Source of the DNA: an uncultured Lachnospiraceae bacterium
GTDB taxonomy: Bacteria; Bacillota; Clostridia; Lachnospirales; Lachnospiraceae
Direction: 5' to 3'
Assembly: GCA_900551235.1 (NCBI GenBank)
Contig: URUU01000010.1
Span: 1-49,751 of the forward strand
DNA length: 49,751 bases
Part shown: positions 16,501 through 23,641 of the stretch, in pieces
How the letters are laid out: each line of letters opens with the position of its first letter
Numbering within the stretch: the stretch's first letter is position 1
Made by a program: the position numbers and the translations under genes
The notes under the pieces: generated by a model
What the model was told of the DNA's origin: nothing
Database searches by the model: none
The model's input: only the letters and a program-made list of their open reading frames with translations

Positions 16501-16527
16501 AGTATATGAAGGACTGCCGGTATTTAT
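16501..16527 (-). promoter_or_regulatory. Sigma-E-like promoter for yabP-yabQ
   Basis: Minus strand: ATAAA (16527-16523), 14 bp, CATATACT (16508-16501), compared with the sigma-E consensus ATATT, 14-15 bp, CATACAnT. The -10 matches well and the -35 is partial. B. subtilis yabP is a sigma-E gene, which supports the reading. Confidence 0.45.
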
Positions 16528-16540
16528 GTTCTTTTAATCT

Positions 16541-16780
16541 CTACAGATATTTGTACAATTCTGCCGCATTGTCCTTTTTCACCGTTTCCCGGACATCCAG
16601 GACCTCCACTTTTACAGCCTTTGTTCCAAACTGAATCTCAATCACATCCCCTGCTTTTACAGCTGCGGATGCCTTTGCAGTTCTTCCGTTGATCAGAACT
16701 CTTCCTGCATCACAGGCTTCATTTGCCACCGTGCGCCTCTTGATCAGTCTGGACACTTTTAAAAATTTATCCAGTCTCAT
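16541..16780 (-). CDS. rqcP: S4-domain RNA-binding protein RqcP (YabO)
   Basis: A 79-residue protein that is essentially one S4 domain (MRLDKFLKVSRLIKRRTVANEACDAGRVLINGRTAKASAAVKAGDVIEIQFG). In Bacillus, YabO/RqcP acts with RqcH in ribosome-associated quality control, stabilising tRNA on stalled 50S subunits during poly-Ala tailing. The adjacent order mazG (yabN)-rqcP-yabP-yabQ-divIC matches Bacillus except for the HU gene inserted between mazG and rqcP. Confidence 0.9.
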   Translation of the reverse strand: MRLDKFLKVSRLIKRRTVANEACDAGRVLINGRTAKASAAVKAGDVIEIQFGTKAVKVEVLDVRETVKKDNAAELYKYL

Positions 16781-16804
16781 ATATCGATTCCTTTCCTGTA
16801 AATC

Positions 16805-16834
16805 AAAAAACTGCCGCAGAGTCCTCCACGGCAG
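16805..16834 (-). terminator. Intrinsic terminator downstream of the HU gene
   Basis: CTGCCG/CGGCAG stem followed by six Ts on the minus strand, 26 bp after the HU stop and before rqcP. It would limit read-through from the strong HU promoter into rqcP. Confidence 0.8.
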
Positions 16835-16859
16835 CTATTTGCAAATAAGATCATGTATC

Positions 16860-17141
16860 TTAGTTATTGATCATATCTTTCAGAGCTTTTCCTGCTTTGA
16901 ATTTCGGAGCTTTGGAAGCTGCGATTGTCATCGGTTCGCCGCTCTGAGGATTTCTTCCTTCTCTTGCTGCTCTTTCAGATACTTCAAAAGTACCAAAGCC
17001 TACCAGCTGTACTTTTTCACCTTTTTTCAGTTCATCTGCAACGATATCTGTAAAAGCTTTCAGTGCCTTTTCTGCATCTTTTTTGGATAACTCTGTCTGT
17101 TCAGCGATTGCTGCTACTAATTCTGTCTTATTCATGGACAT
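16860..17141 (-). CDS. hup: HU-family DNA-binding protein
   Basis: A 93-residue histone-like protein with the HU signature (MNKTELVAAIAEQTELSKKDAEKAL, FGTFEVSERAAREGRNPQSGEPM, and the KAPKFKAGKALKD tail). The Pro in the beta arm that intercalates DNA is at RNPQSGE. It compacts and bends DNA as a dimer. AGGAGG lies 8 nt upstream of the ATG. It sits in its own short transcript with a promoter inside mazG (17249-17277), a hairpin leader and a strong terminator. Confidence 0.97.
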   Translation of the reverse strand: MSMNKTELVAAIAEQTELSKKDAEKALKAFTDIVADELKKGEKVQLVGFGTFEVSERAAREGRNPQSGEPMTIAASKAPKFKAGKALKDMINN

Positions 17142-17185
17142 TTCCTCCTGTGATTTCTCTGATTATTTCTTAGATTCCTAAGAAC

Positions 17186-17234
17186 AAGGCTGCAGCATTC
17201 CGAGCGTTCACTGCGTCCGGAATACAACAGCCTT
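17186..17234 (-). promoter_or_regulatory. Stem-loop in the HU mRNA leader
   Basis: AAGGCTG/CAGCCTT outer stem and ATTCCG/CGGAAT inner stem, separated by a small internal loop, in the roughly 100-nt leader between the HU promoter and the gene. No T-run follows, so it is more likely a stabilising or regulatory leader structure than a terminator. Confidence 0.5.
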
Positions 17235-17245
17235 ATTGGCTATGT

Positions 17246-17755
17246 TTATTTATAATCGTTATCCCTATATTTGTCAAGGGATTTCTGTAAATGTTCTATC
17301 ATCTGCTGTGTCGCCAGATAAACTGCTCTTTTCTGAGCCCTTTTCTGAGTTTCTGTTCTGCCTGCTTTTTCCAGTTTTTTGATATCCTCCCACGTATCAG
17401 CATGTCCACCAAGCAATTTATAGCTTTCTTCTCCAAAAACATGCGGATGACGGCGAATCATTTTCTCACTGATATTCTGTACCACATCGTCAATTGTGAA
17501 AAGACCTTCTTCGGCTGCGATCTGGCTTTGCAGTACAACCTGAAACAGCATATCTCCAAGTTCTTCACAGAAATTGTCCGAATCCTTCGTCTGATCATAG
17601 AGATCCACTGCTGCCAATGCCTCTGCTGTTTCTGAAACCATATACGGTTTCAGACTTTCGTGTGTCTGGATAAGATCCCATGGGCATCCGCCTTCTTTTT
17701 TCCGCAGCGCTGCCGTGATCTGACAGAAATCCTCAAAATCATATGTTTTTGGCAT
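17246..17755 (-). CDS. mazG: MazG-type nucleoside triphosphate pyrophosphohydrolase
   Basis: A 169-residue single-MazG-domain protein with the core GGCPWDLIQTHESLKPYMVSETAEAL and the metal-binding EELGDMLFQVVLQSQIA. It hydrolyses NTPs to NMPs and PPi as a house-cleaning enzyme. E. coli MazG has two domains and 263 residues; YabN of Bacillus carries an extra N-terminal methylase domain, absent here. It starts one base after the phosphohexomutase stop. Its last codons double as the promoter of the HU gene. Confidence 0.93.
   Translation of the reverse strand: MPKTYDFEDFCQITAALRKKEGGCPWDLIQTHESLKPYMVSETAEALAAVDLYDQTKDSDNFCEELGDMLFQVVLQSQIAAEEGLFTIDDVVQNISEKMIRRHPHVFGEESYKLLGGHADTWEDIKKLEKAGRTETQKRAQKRAVYLATQQMIEHLQKSLDKYRDNDYK
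17249..17277 (-). promoter_or_regulatory. Sigma-A promoter for HU, inside the 3' end of mazG
   Basis: Minus strand: TTGACA (17277-17272), 17 bp, TATAAA (17254-17249). Both boxes are near-consensus, and the -35 and spacer lie in the last mazG codons. Expected transcription start near 17242. Confidence 0.75.
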
Positions 17756-17756
17756 T

Positions 17757-19490
17757 TTAAAGCATTTCCTGTATCATGGCAACTACCCGTTTGCCAAATG
17801 CCGCAGATTTTTCATCTGCATCTTCCAGAGAAGTACCCTTTACGCCATAGTAGAATTTTACTTTTGGCTCAGTTCCGGATGGTCTTACACACAGCCATGC
17901 ATCATCGCTGAGATCATAATACAGAACATTGGAAGATGGCAGTCCGGTCTTTGTTACTTCGCCTGTTTCCAGATTTTTAATCGTGTCTTTCCTGTAATCT
18001 CTTGCAGAAAGTACTTTGTATCCTGCAATCTCGGATGGTGTCTCGTTTCTGAGCGTCTCCAGGATCTCCTGGATCTTCTGCAGTCCTTCAATGCCTTTCA
18101 GTGTGATTGCCTGAATATCGTCTTTGTAGTAGCCATATTTTTCATACATATCAATCATGGCATCCCACAATGTTTTACCCTGGGTCTTATAGTAAGCTGC
18201 CGCTTCGCACAGCGCCATGGTCGCAACGATCGCATCTTTATCTCTCGCATGTGTTCCGATCAGGCATCCGTAACTTTCCTCAAATCCAAAGAGATACTGG
18301 CCTTTTCCGCTCTGTTCAAAACCAAGAATCTGCTGTCCGATATACTTAAATCCGGTCAGTACTTCGATAAAGCGCAGTCCGTAGGATTTTGCGATCGTTC
18401 CTGCCATATTTGTGGTAACGATCGTGCTGACAACTGCTCCATCCTCCGGCAGGCTTCCATTTGCCGCCTTTTTCTGGCTCAGTTCATACTCTTCAAGCAG
18501 GCATCCGGACATATTTCCAGTAAGAGTATGGTATACACCATCTTTATCTTTGACACGTACACCAAGACGGTCTGCATCCGGGTCGGTTGCCAGAACCAGA
18601 TCTGCGTCTACTTCTTTTGCAAGCTTCAGTCCCAGCTCAAATGCTTCTTCTGCTTCCGGATTCGGATAACTTACAGTCGGGAAATTGCCGTCCGGCAGTT
18701 CCTGTTCTTTTACTACATATACATGTTCAAAACCAAGCTCTTTTAAAACACGTCTTGCAGGGATGTTACCTGTACCATGCAGCGGTGTGTAAACGATCTT
18801 GAGATCTTTGCCGACTTCACGGATGGAATCCCAGTGGATCACCTGGCTCTTCAGTGCTTCAATATATGAATCATCGATGTTTGCACCGATCACTTCATAA
18901 AGTCCTGCTGCTACTGCTGCATCTTTGTCCATAGTCTTAACATTTGCATAGTCGGTAACTGCCTTTACTTCAGCCATGATACCAGTATCGTGAGGCGGTG
19001 TGATCTGCGCTCCGTCCTCCCAGTAAACTTTGTAGCCGTTGTACTCCGGCGGATTATGACTTGCTGTGACATTGATACCTGCTGTACATTTCAATGTACG
19101 CACAGCAAATGACAGCTCCGGTGTCGGTCTCAGTGACTCAAACACGTAAGCTTTGATACCGTTCGCAGCCAGACACAGTGCTGCTTCATCTGCAAATTCC
19201 GGTGACATATGTCTGGAATCGTAAGCGATCGCTACACCTTTATCCTGTGCCCCTACAGACTTGATATAGTTGGCAAGCCCCTGTGTGGCTTTACGCACGG
19301 TATAAACGTTCATACGGTTTGTACCTGCTCCAATGATACCGCGCAGTCCGGCAGTACCAAACTCGAGATCTGCATAAAAGCGTTCTTTGATTTCTTTTTC
19401 GTCTCCCTCAATTGCTCGCAGTTCTTCCTTTGTAGCTTCATCAAAGTATGGATTTGCGAGCCACTCTTCATAGACCTTTTTATAATCCAT
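17757..19490 (-). CDS. Phospho-sugar mutase (phosphoglucomutase/phosphomannomutase)
   Basis: A 577-residue alpha-D-phosphohexomutase. The phosphoserine loop is TASHNPPEYNGYKVYW, the Mg-binding loop DPDADRLGV, the sugar-binding loop GFEESYGCL and the phosphate-binding loop RPSGTEPKVKFYY. It interconverts glucose-1-P and glucose-6-P and supplies cell-wall and glycan precursors; the length and motifs fit the PgcA/YhxB type. GGAGG lies 7 nt before the ATG. It forms an operon with mazG (1-bp gap). Confidence 0.95.
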   Translation of the reverse strand: MDYKKVYEEWLANPYFDEATKEELRAIEGDEKEIKERFYADLEFGTAGLRGIIGAGTNRMNVYTVRKATQGLANYIKSVGAQDKGVAIAYDSRHMSPEFADEAALCLAANGIKAYVFESLRPTPELSFAVRTLKCTAGINVTASHNPPEYNGYKVYWEDGAQITPPHDTGIMAEVKAVTDYANVKTMDKDAAVAAGLYEVIGANIDDSYIEALKSQVIHWDSIREVGKDLKIVYTPLHGTGNIPARRVLKELGFEHVYVVKEQELPDGNFPTVSYPNPEAEEAFELGLKLAKEVDADLVLATDPDADRLGVRVKDKDGVYHTLTGNMSGCLLEEYELSQKKAANGSLPEDGAVVSTIVTTNMAGTIAKSYGLRFIEVLTGFKYIGQQILGFEQSGKGQYLFGFEESYGCLIGTHARDKDAIVATMALCEAAAYYKTQGKTLWDAMIDMYEKYGYYKDDIQAITLKGIEGLQKIQEILETLRNETPSEIAGYKVLSARDYRKDTIKNLETGEVTKTGLPSSNVLYYDLSDDAWLCVRPSGTEPKVKFYYGVKGTSLEDADEKSAAFGKRVVAMIQEML

Positions 19491-19559
19491 TGTGCTACCT
19501 CCATTAAAATAATCAACAGATGGCTATATTATATAATAAAAAGGTCAAAAAAGGAACCT

Positions 19560-20588
19560 TTAATGCAGAAACTTTACAAATTCTCTCCGTTTTTTTTCCT
19601 GCATATCCAATATTTCCAGCTTCTGAAGGTTTTTTTCCGGTATCCAGGTCTTGCGGCTGTTGAAATAATGGTTTGCAAGTTTCCAGAATTTCTCCGGATA
19701 AGCCAGCCGGATACAAAAATCTTCAAATTCCGCATCTCCCAGCGGACGCACCTGCTGATACGTATGCAGCATTTCCATGCCCAGTTTACGGTTCCAGGAC
19801 TGTTTTTCCATGATCTTTCGGAAAAACTGATAGAAATCTGCAATCTGCGTATCAAAACAGCATCTTGCAAAATTGACCGCAACTGCACCCTCCCGGTCAA
19901 AAATCAGATTGTGCTGGCTGTAATCCCCGTGACAGATTCTACGCTCCCGGATGCTCTGACGGTAAAGTGCCGTCGCCCTGCTCTCCTGAACACGCTGCGC
20001 CACCTCTTCTGCCTGCTCCATAAATGGCTCATACAGTTCCAGAAAACGCTGTTCAAATGTGGTTTTCTTCTTACGCGTCCGGATAAAATTCCGCACCTTT
20101 TTCAGTTCCCGTGTATGACGCATGATCTCCCCGCTTAAAGGTTCTCCGTTGTATTCTAAATCTTTTCTGATCACCTTTTCTTCTCTTTCCTCTATCTGTG
20201 CCGCTTCTGTCTCAGATTCCTGAACCGGAAGACATAATACCTGATGCAGTTTTGCCAGATAACGTACTGCCTCCATGATATCTTCCGGGCTTTTCGTATC
20301 ACATTCCCGGCCGAAAAACCATTTTTTTACCACATAACCGTTCTGATAACGATCCAGTGAGACCAGATTACCCTCCCGGTTCTCCAGGATTTTATCTGAC
20401 CGCATCCCCTGTTCCTGCAAAAAACAGAGTACCCTGTTCTGAAAAAACAGCCGTTCCCTGGAACCTGAAAATTCCGTCACCTGTATCAGTCCCTTATCCG
20501 TATCACAAAGAAAGGAGCCGCGTCCCCGCCTGGCACTGTGTACCTGCAGTTCGTACTGCTCCAATATCATCAGATCCTTTTCATTCAC
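19560..20588 (-). CDS. CotS-family spore coat protein (protein-kinase-like fold, probable pseudokinase)
   Basis: A 342-residue member of the CotS/CotI/YutH group with an aminoglycoside-phosphotransferase-like fold. The catalytic loop HGDYSQHN is intact near residue 219. However, the following metal-binding motif, usually an Asp-Phe-Asp, reads VNFARC, with Asn in place of the metal-binding Asp. The protein may therefore bind nucleotide without efficient phosphotransfer. CotS-family proteins are recruited to the spore coat or phosphorylate coat proteins. A sigma-E-like promoter precedes it (20655-20681), supporting mother-cell expression. Confidence 0.8.
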   Translation of the reverse strand: MNEKDLMILEQYELQVHSARRGRGSFLCDTDKGLIQVTEFSGSRERLFFQNRVLCFLQEQGMRSDKILENREGNLVSLDRYQNGYVVKKWFFGRECDTKSPEDIMEAVRYLAKLHQVLCLPVQESETEAAQIEEREEKVIRKDLEYNGEPLSGEIMRHTRELKKVRNFIRTRKKKTTFEQRFLELYEPFMEQAEEVAQRVQESRATALYRQSIRERRICHGDYSQHNLIFDREGAVAVNFARCCFDTQIADFYQFFRKIMEKQSWNRKLGMEMLHTYQQVRPLGDAEFEDFCIRLAYPEKFWKLANHYFNSRKTWIPEKNLQKLEILDMQEKKRREFVKFLH

Positions 20589-20654
20589 CCTAATCCCCCC
20601 ATATTCTTACAATCAGATCAGCAAGTACTTCAACCTGTACTGAATAGCTATTCT

Positions 20655-20681
20655 ATCCTATGAAATGCATAAGGTAAATAT
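20655..20681 (-). promoter_or_regulatory. Sigma-E-like promoter for the CotS-family gene
   Basis: Minus strand: ATATT (20681-20677), 14 bp, CATAGGAT (20662-20655), compared with the sigma-E consensus ATATT, 14-15 bp, CATACAnT. It lies between the cca stop and the cotS-like start, about 67 bp before the gene. Confidence 0.5.
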
Positions 20682-20689
20682 ACTGAAAG

Positions 20690-22030
20690 TTACGCTTCCA
20701 TCCCGCGCAGTTTTCTGCTTTCTTTTAAAAGAATCTCTTTTTTATTTTTATCCGGTTCTTCCAGAACTTCTCCGAGAAGCTTTGACAGAATCTCTCCGAT
20801 TGCTTTGCCAGGCATCATCCCGTCTTCTATCAGATCCTTTCCGTTTATCTCCAGCTCCCTGATGGTAAGGCACTGGTTTTTTTTCATAATTTCCTGGTAA
20901 ATCCTGGAAAGCCGCTTTAAATATTCTTTCTTCTCCGGCTGCCATTTCGGGGACTGTGCCAGTGTATCTGCCATTTTCAGCTTCAAAACTTCCGCAAACG
21001 CATCTGCCCCGACTTTACTTACCGCCTTTCTCACTGACTTTTCGGTCAGTTCCGGTCGCAGATCGTGATACTTTACATAAGTTTTGACTTTATTTAAAGT
21101 ATCATTGTCAAATTTAAGCCGATGCATGATGTCAGCGGCAAGCCCGGCACTGATCTTTGCATGTCCGTGAAAATGGTCAATCCCGTTTTCATCTGTCGTA
21201 TGTGTCTGCGGCTTTCCGAAATCATGAAACAATGCCGCCAGACGCAGACTCCTGTCTGGTTCTATGTTTTTCAGTGCTTCCAGTGTATGCTCTCCGACAT
21301 TGTAGCAGTGATGCGGATTATTCTGCGGTGTCTCCATCGTGCGGTCGAACTCCGGCAGGACAACTGCTGTGATCCCGTACTCCCAGGCATATCGCAGATA
21401 ATCCGGATGTGGGGAGATCAAAAGCTTCACAAGCTCCGTCTGGATCCGCTCAGCACTGATTTTCGAAAGTGTCCCTGCCAGCTTTTTCGCCGCTTCTGCC
21501 GTATCCGGATCGACCGTAAATCCAAGCTGTGCTGAAAATCGGACGGCACGCATGATACGAAGCGCATCTTCTCCGAAGCGTTCTTCTGCATTTCCTACAC
21601 AGCGGACTACTTTCTGTTCCATATCCTCTCTTCCGCCAAACACATCTACCAGACCTTTGCTGTCGTTGTAAGCCATGGCATTGATCGTAAAATCACGGCG
21701 GCGCAGATCTTCTTCCAGATTTGCCGTAAAAGTCACTTCTTTTGGATGCCTTGCATCCTCATATTCTCCGTCCACACGGTAAGTGGTCACTTCATAGCCT
21801 TCTTTTCCCATCAGAACGGTTACCGTTCCATGCTGAATACCAGTATCTACTGTCCGAAGGAACAGCTTCTTGACCTGCTGCGGTGCTGCAGAGGTCGTAA
21901 TATCCCAGTCATTTGGTGTCCGTCCAAGAATGGAGTCACGCACACAGCCCCCGACCGCATAGCCTTCATATCCATTTTCTTCCAGTGTTTCGATGATCTT
22001 TTTCACATCATCCGGAAGTGTGATTTTCAT
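20690..22030 (-). CDS. cca: CCA-adding tRNA nucleotidyltransferase
   Basis: A 446-residue class II nucleotidyltransferase. The signature GGCVRDSILGRTPNDWDI carries the DxD metal site, RRDFTINAMAY follows, and the neck has VRFSAQLGF. An HD domain occurs downstream (ALFHDFGKPQTH...GHAKISAGLA). It adds or repairs the 3' CCA of tRNAs, needed here because tRNA-Gly at 7395 has no encoded CCA. The frame extends 18 codons upstream, but I start at 22030 because of the AGGGGAG site and the conserved MKITLPDDVKKI. Confidence 0.95.
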   Translation of the reverse strand: MKITLPDDVKKIIETLEENGYEGYAVGGCVRDSILGRTPNDWDITTSAAPQQVKKLFLRTVDTGIQHGTVTVLMGKEGYEVTTYRVDGEYEDARHPKEVTFTANLEEDLRRRDFTINAMAYNDSKGLVDVFGGREDMEQKVVRCVGNAEERFGEDALRIMRAVRFSAQLGFTVDPDTAEAAKKLAGTLSKISAERIQTELVKLLISPHPDYLRYAWEYGITAVVLPEFDRTMETPQNNPHHCYNVGEHTLEALKNIEPDRSLRLAALFHDFGKPQTHTTDENGIDHFHGHAKISAGLAADIMHRLKFDNDTLNKVKTYVKYHDLRPELTEKSVRKAVSKVGADAFAEVLKLKMADTLAQSPKWQPEKKEYLKRLSRIYQEIMKKNQCLTIRELEINGKDLIEDGMMPGKAIGEILSKLLGEVLEEPDKNKKEILLKESRKLRGMEA

Positions 22031-22148
22031 TCTCTCATCTCCCCTTTCTGTTATACTTTCTGTGATTCTGTCCAATACTTTCACATCTGCAGTGCAAACT
22101 CCACAGAAATTTCGCTTTTATTCTATTTATCTTAGTGTTAACAACCGG

Positions 22149-22970
22149 CTAGCGAATTGTGAAAAACAGGATCACAAGAATACCAAGTACGATACGATAC
22201 CATCCAAAAATTTTAAAGTCATGTTTTCTTATATAATTCATCAGAAGCTTGATCACCAGGACAGATACGACAAATGATACTGCCATGCCGACCAGCAGGA
22301 TCATCATCTCTGATGCTGAAAAAAGCAGACCAAATTTTACAATTTTCAGAAGACTGGCTCCTGCCATAACCGGAACAGCCAGAAAAAACGTAAATTCTGC
22401 CGCTGTTGTCCTGGAAAGTCCGATCAGGATACCGCCAAGAATGGTCGCACCAGATCTGGATGTTCCGGGAAAAATGGCTGCGATGAGCTGAAAAAGTCCA
22501 ATCAGCATCGCATCCCGATAAGTAATCTGTGCGATACCGGTAACGCGTGCTTTCTTTGTCTGATTCCTGTTCTCGATCACGATAAATAAAATACCAAAAA
22601 GAATCAGGGCCACTGAGACCGCCCGGTAATTGTAAAAAAGTGCATTAATCTGATCATCAAACAAAATCCCGACCACTGCCGCCGGAATACAGGCTGCAAT
22701 TACTTTAAACCACATGGAAAAGATATCTTTTCTTATGAAATGTTCTTTTTTCTTCAGAGAAAACGGCCAGAGCTGATTCCAGTAAAGCATCACAACTGCC
22801 AGGATCGCTCCCAGTTGGATCACTACAAGAAATACTTCCAGAAACTCTTTTGACACATTCAGTTTGATCAGCTCATCAAGAATGATCATATGTCCGGTGC
22901 TGCTGACCGGAAGCCATTCGGTAATCCCCTCTACGATCCCAAACAGAATCGCTTTTAGCATTTCTGACAT
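22149..22970 (-). CDS. uppP: Undecaprenyl-diphosphatase UppP (BacA)
   Basis: A 273-residue integral membrane phosphatase that recycles undecaprenyl pyrophosphate for peptidoglycan synthesis and gives low-level bacitracin tolerance. Hallmarks are GIVEGITEWLPVSSTGHMII and PGTSRSGATILGG, which carry the catalytic Glu, His and Ser/Arg. Seven to eight membrane segments are visible. The second ATG (22970) is chosen because AGGAAG lies 6 nt upstream; an ATG at 22976 is possible. Confidence 0.96.
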   Translation of the reverse strand: MSEMLKAILFGIVEGITEWLPVSSTGHMIILDELIKLNVSKEFLEVFLVVIQLGAILAVVMLYWNQLWPFSLKKKEHFIRKDIFSMWFKVIAACIPAAVVGILFDDQINALFYNYRAVSVALILFGILFIVIENRNQTKKARVTGIAQITYRDAMLIGLFQLIAAIFPGTSRSGATILGGILIGLSRTTAAEFTFFLAVPVMAGASLLKIVKFGLLFSASEMMILLVGMAVSFVVSVLVIKLLMNYIRKHDFKIFGWYRIVLGILVILFFTIR

Positions 22971-23052
22971 AAACATCTTCCTTTCTTTTTGCTTTTTCCC
23001 GGCTTTCTTGCGCAGCAAAACAGCAGGTGTTTCACTGCCGGGCAACAGTATC

Positions 23053-23081
23053 AGTATAACCTATGTACACGTTCAAAACAA
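23053..23081 (-). promoter_or_regulatory. Putative sigma-A promoter for uppP
   Basis: Minus strand: TTGTTT (23081-23076), 17 bp, TATACT (23058-23053). Good -10, weak -35. It is divergent from the cold-shock promoter about 12 bp away. Confidence 0.4.
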
Positions 23082-23093
23082 TACACAATTCTC

Positions 23094-23122
23094 TTGACAT
23101 TTTCGGTGGTTAAACCTATAAT
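23094..23122 (+). promoter_or_regulatory. Consensus sigma-A promoter for the cold-shock gene
   Basis: TTGACA (23094-23099), 17 bp, TATAAT (23117-23122): a perfect match to consensus. Transcription should start near 23129, giving a leader of about 140 nt. Confidence 0.85.
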
Positions 23123-23156
23123 GTTCGTTGAGGGATTTATTGGATGAAAGTAATTC

Positions 23157-23231
23157 ACTAGTTATTAGAGATTATACTCACCCCTATATAATCTGTAATA
23201 ACTGGTGGATTTTTTTAACTCAAAAATCCAC
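23157..23231 (+). promoter_or_regulatory. Structured cold-shock mRNA leader (two stem-loops)
   Basis: Stem 1: AGTTATTA (23160-23167) pairs with TAATAACT (23196-23203), and GATTATA (23170-23176) with TATAATC (23187-23193). Stem 2: GTGGATTTTT (23205-23214) pairs with AAAAATCCAC (23222-23231), 10 bp perfect. Neither is followed by a T-run. A long, AU-rich refoldable leader is what cspA-type RNA thermosensors look like; that role here is inferred. Confidence 0.55.
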
Positions 23232-23268
23232 GATCATAAATTATATTATTTTAAATGGAGGTACCATC

Positions 23269-23469
23269 ATGAACAAAGGTACAGTAAAATGGTTCAACGC
23301 TGAAAAAGGTTACGGATTTATCACAGGTGAAGACGGAAACGATGTATTTGTACATTTCTCCGCTATCCAGGGTGAAGGTTTCAAATCTCTTGACGAAGGT
23401 CAGGCAGTAACTTATGATTTAACAGAAGGTGCTCGCGGAATGCAGGCAGCTAACGTTGTTAAATGCTAA
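23269..23469 (+). CDS. csp: Cold-shock protein (CspA family)
   Basis: A 66-residue single cold-shock domain with RNP1 KGYGFIT and RNP2 DVFVHFSAI, and start MNKGTVKWFNAEKG. It binds single-stranded RNA/DNA and melts mRNA structure. GGAGG lies 6 nt before the ATG; the frame is open upstream but without initiation signals. It is one of only a few plus-strand genes here, with a consensus promoter, a long structured leader and a strong terminator, so it is probably highly expressed. Confidence 0.96.
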   Translation: MNKGTVKWFNAEKGYGFITGEDGNDVFVHFSAIQGEGFKSLDEGQAVTYDLTEGARGMQAANVVKC

Positions 23470-23495
23470 TTGATCGGATGAACTAAGATTCTCCA

Positions 23496-23544
23496 AAAAA
23501 TACCGCTTCTCATTTATTTTTAAAATGAGGAGCGGTATTTTTCG
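23496..23544 (+). terminator. Intrinsic terminator downstream of csp
   Basis: AAATACCGCT-CTCATTT pairs with AAATGAG-AGCGGTATTT across a short AT loop and is followed by TTTTT on the plus strand; A-rich on the other side, so possibly bidirectional. Confidence 0.9.
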
Positions 23545-23573
23545 TTATCGTATTTCTATGGCACATATGAAGT

Positions 23574-23626
23574 GCAGCAGACGATTCTGACGACCATTTA
23601 CGGCACAGAATCGCTGTGCTTTTTTC
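23574..23626 (+). terminator. Second plus-strand intrinsic terminator
   Basis: CGATTCTG (23582-23589) pairs with CAGAATCG (23606-23613); flanking GCA/TGC and CAG/CTG segments extend the stem past single-base bulges. TTTTTT follows. It lies 30 bp after the csp terminator and in the 3' flank of nrdD, which is transcribed the other way. It may be a backup terminator or the end of a short separate RNA; I see no clear promoter for one. Confidence 0.65.
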
Positions 23627-23641
23627 TTTATACTTTTTTCT

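Noticed and set aside
17186..17234. Terminator for mazG
   Set aside because: The hairpin is strong but is followed by GTTCTTAGG rather than a T-run, and lies downstream of the HU promoter, so it is in the HU leader.
23129..23268. Riboswitch or transcription attenuator upstream of csp
   Set aside because: Neither stem is followed by a T-run and no known aptamer consensus is visible; an RNA thermosensor-type leader is a better explanation.
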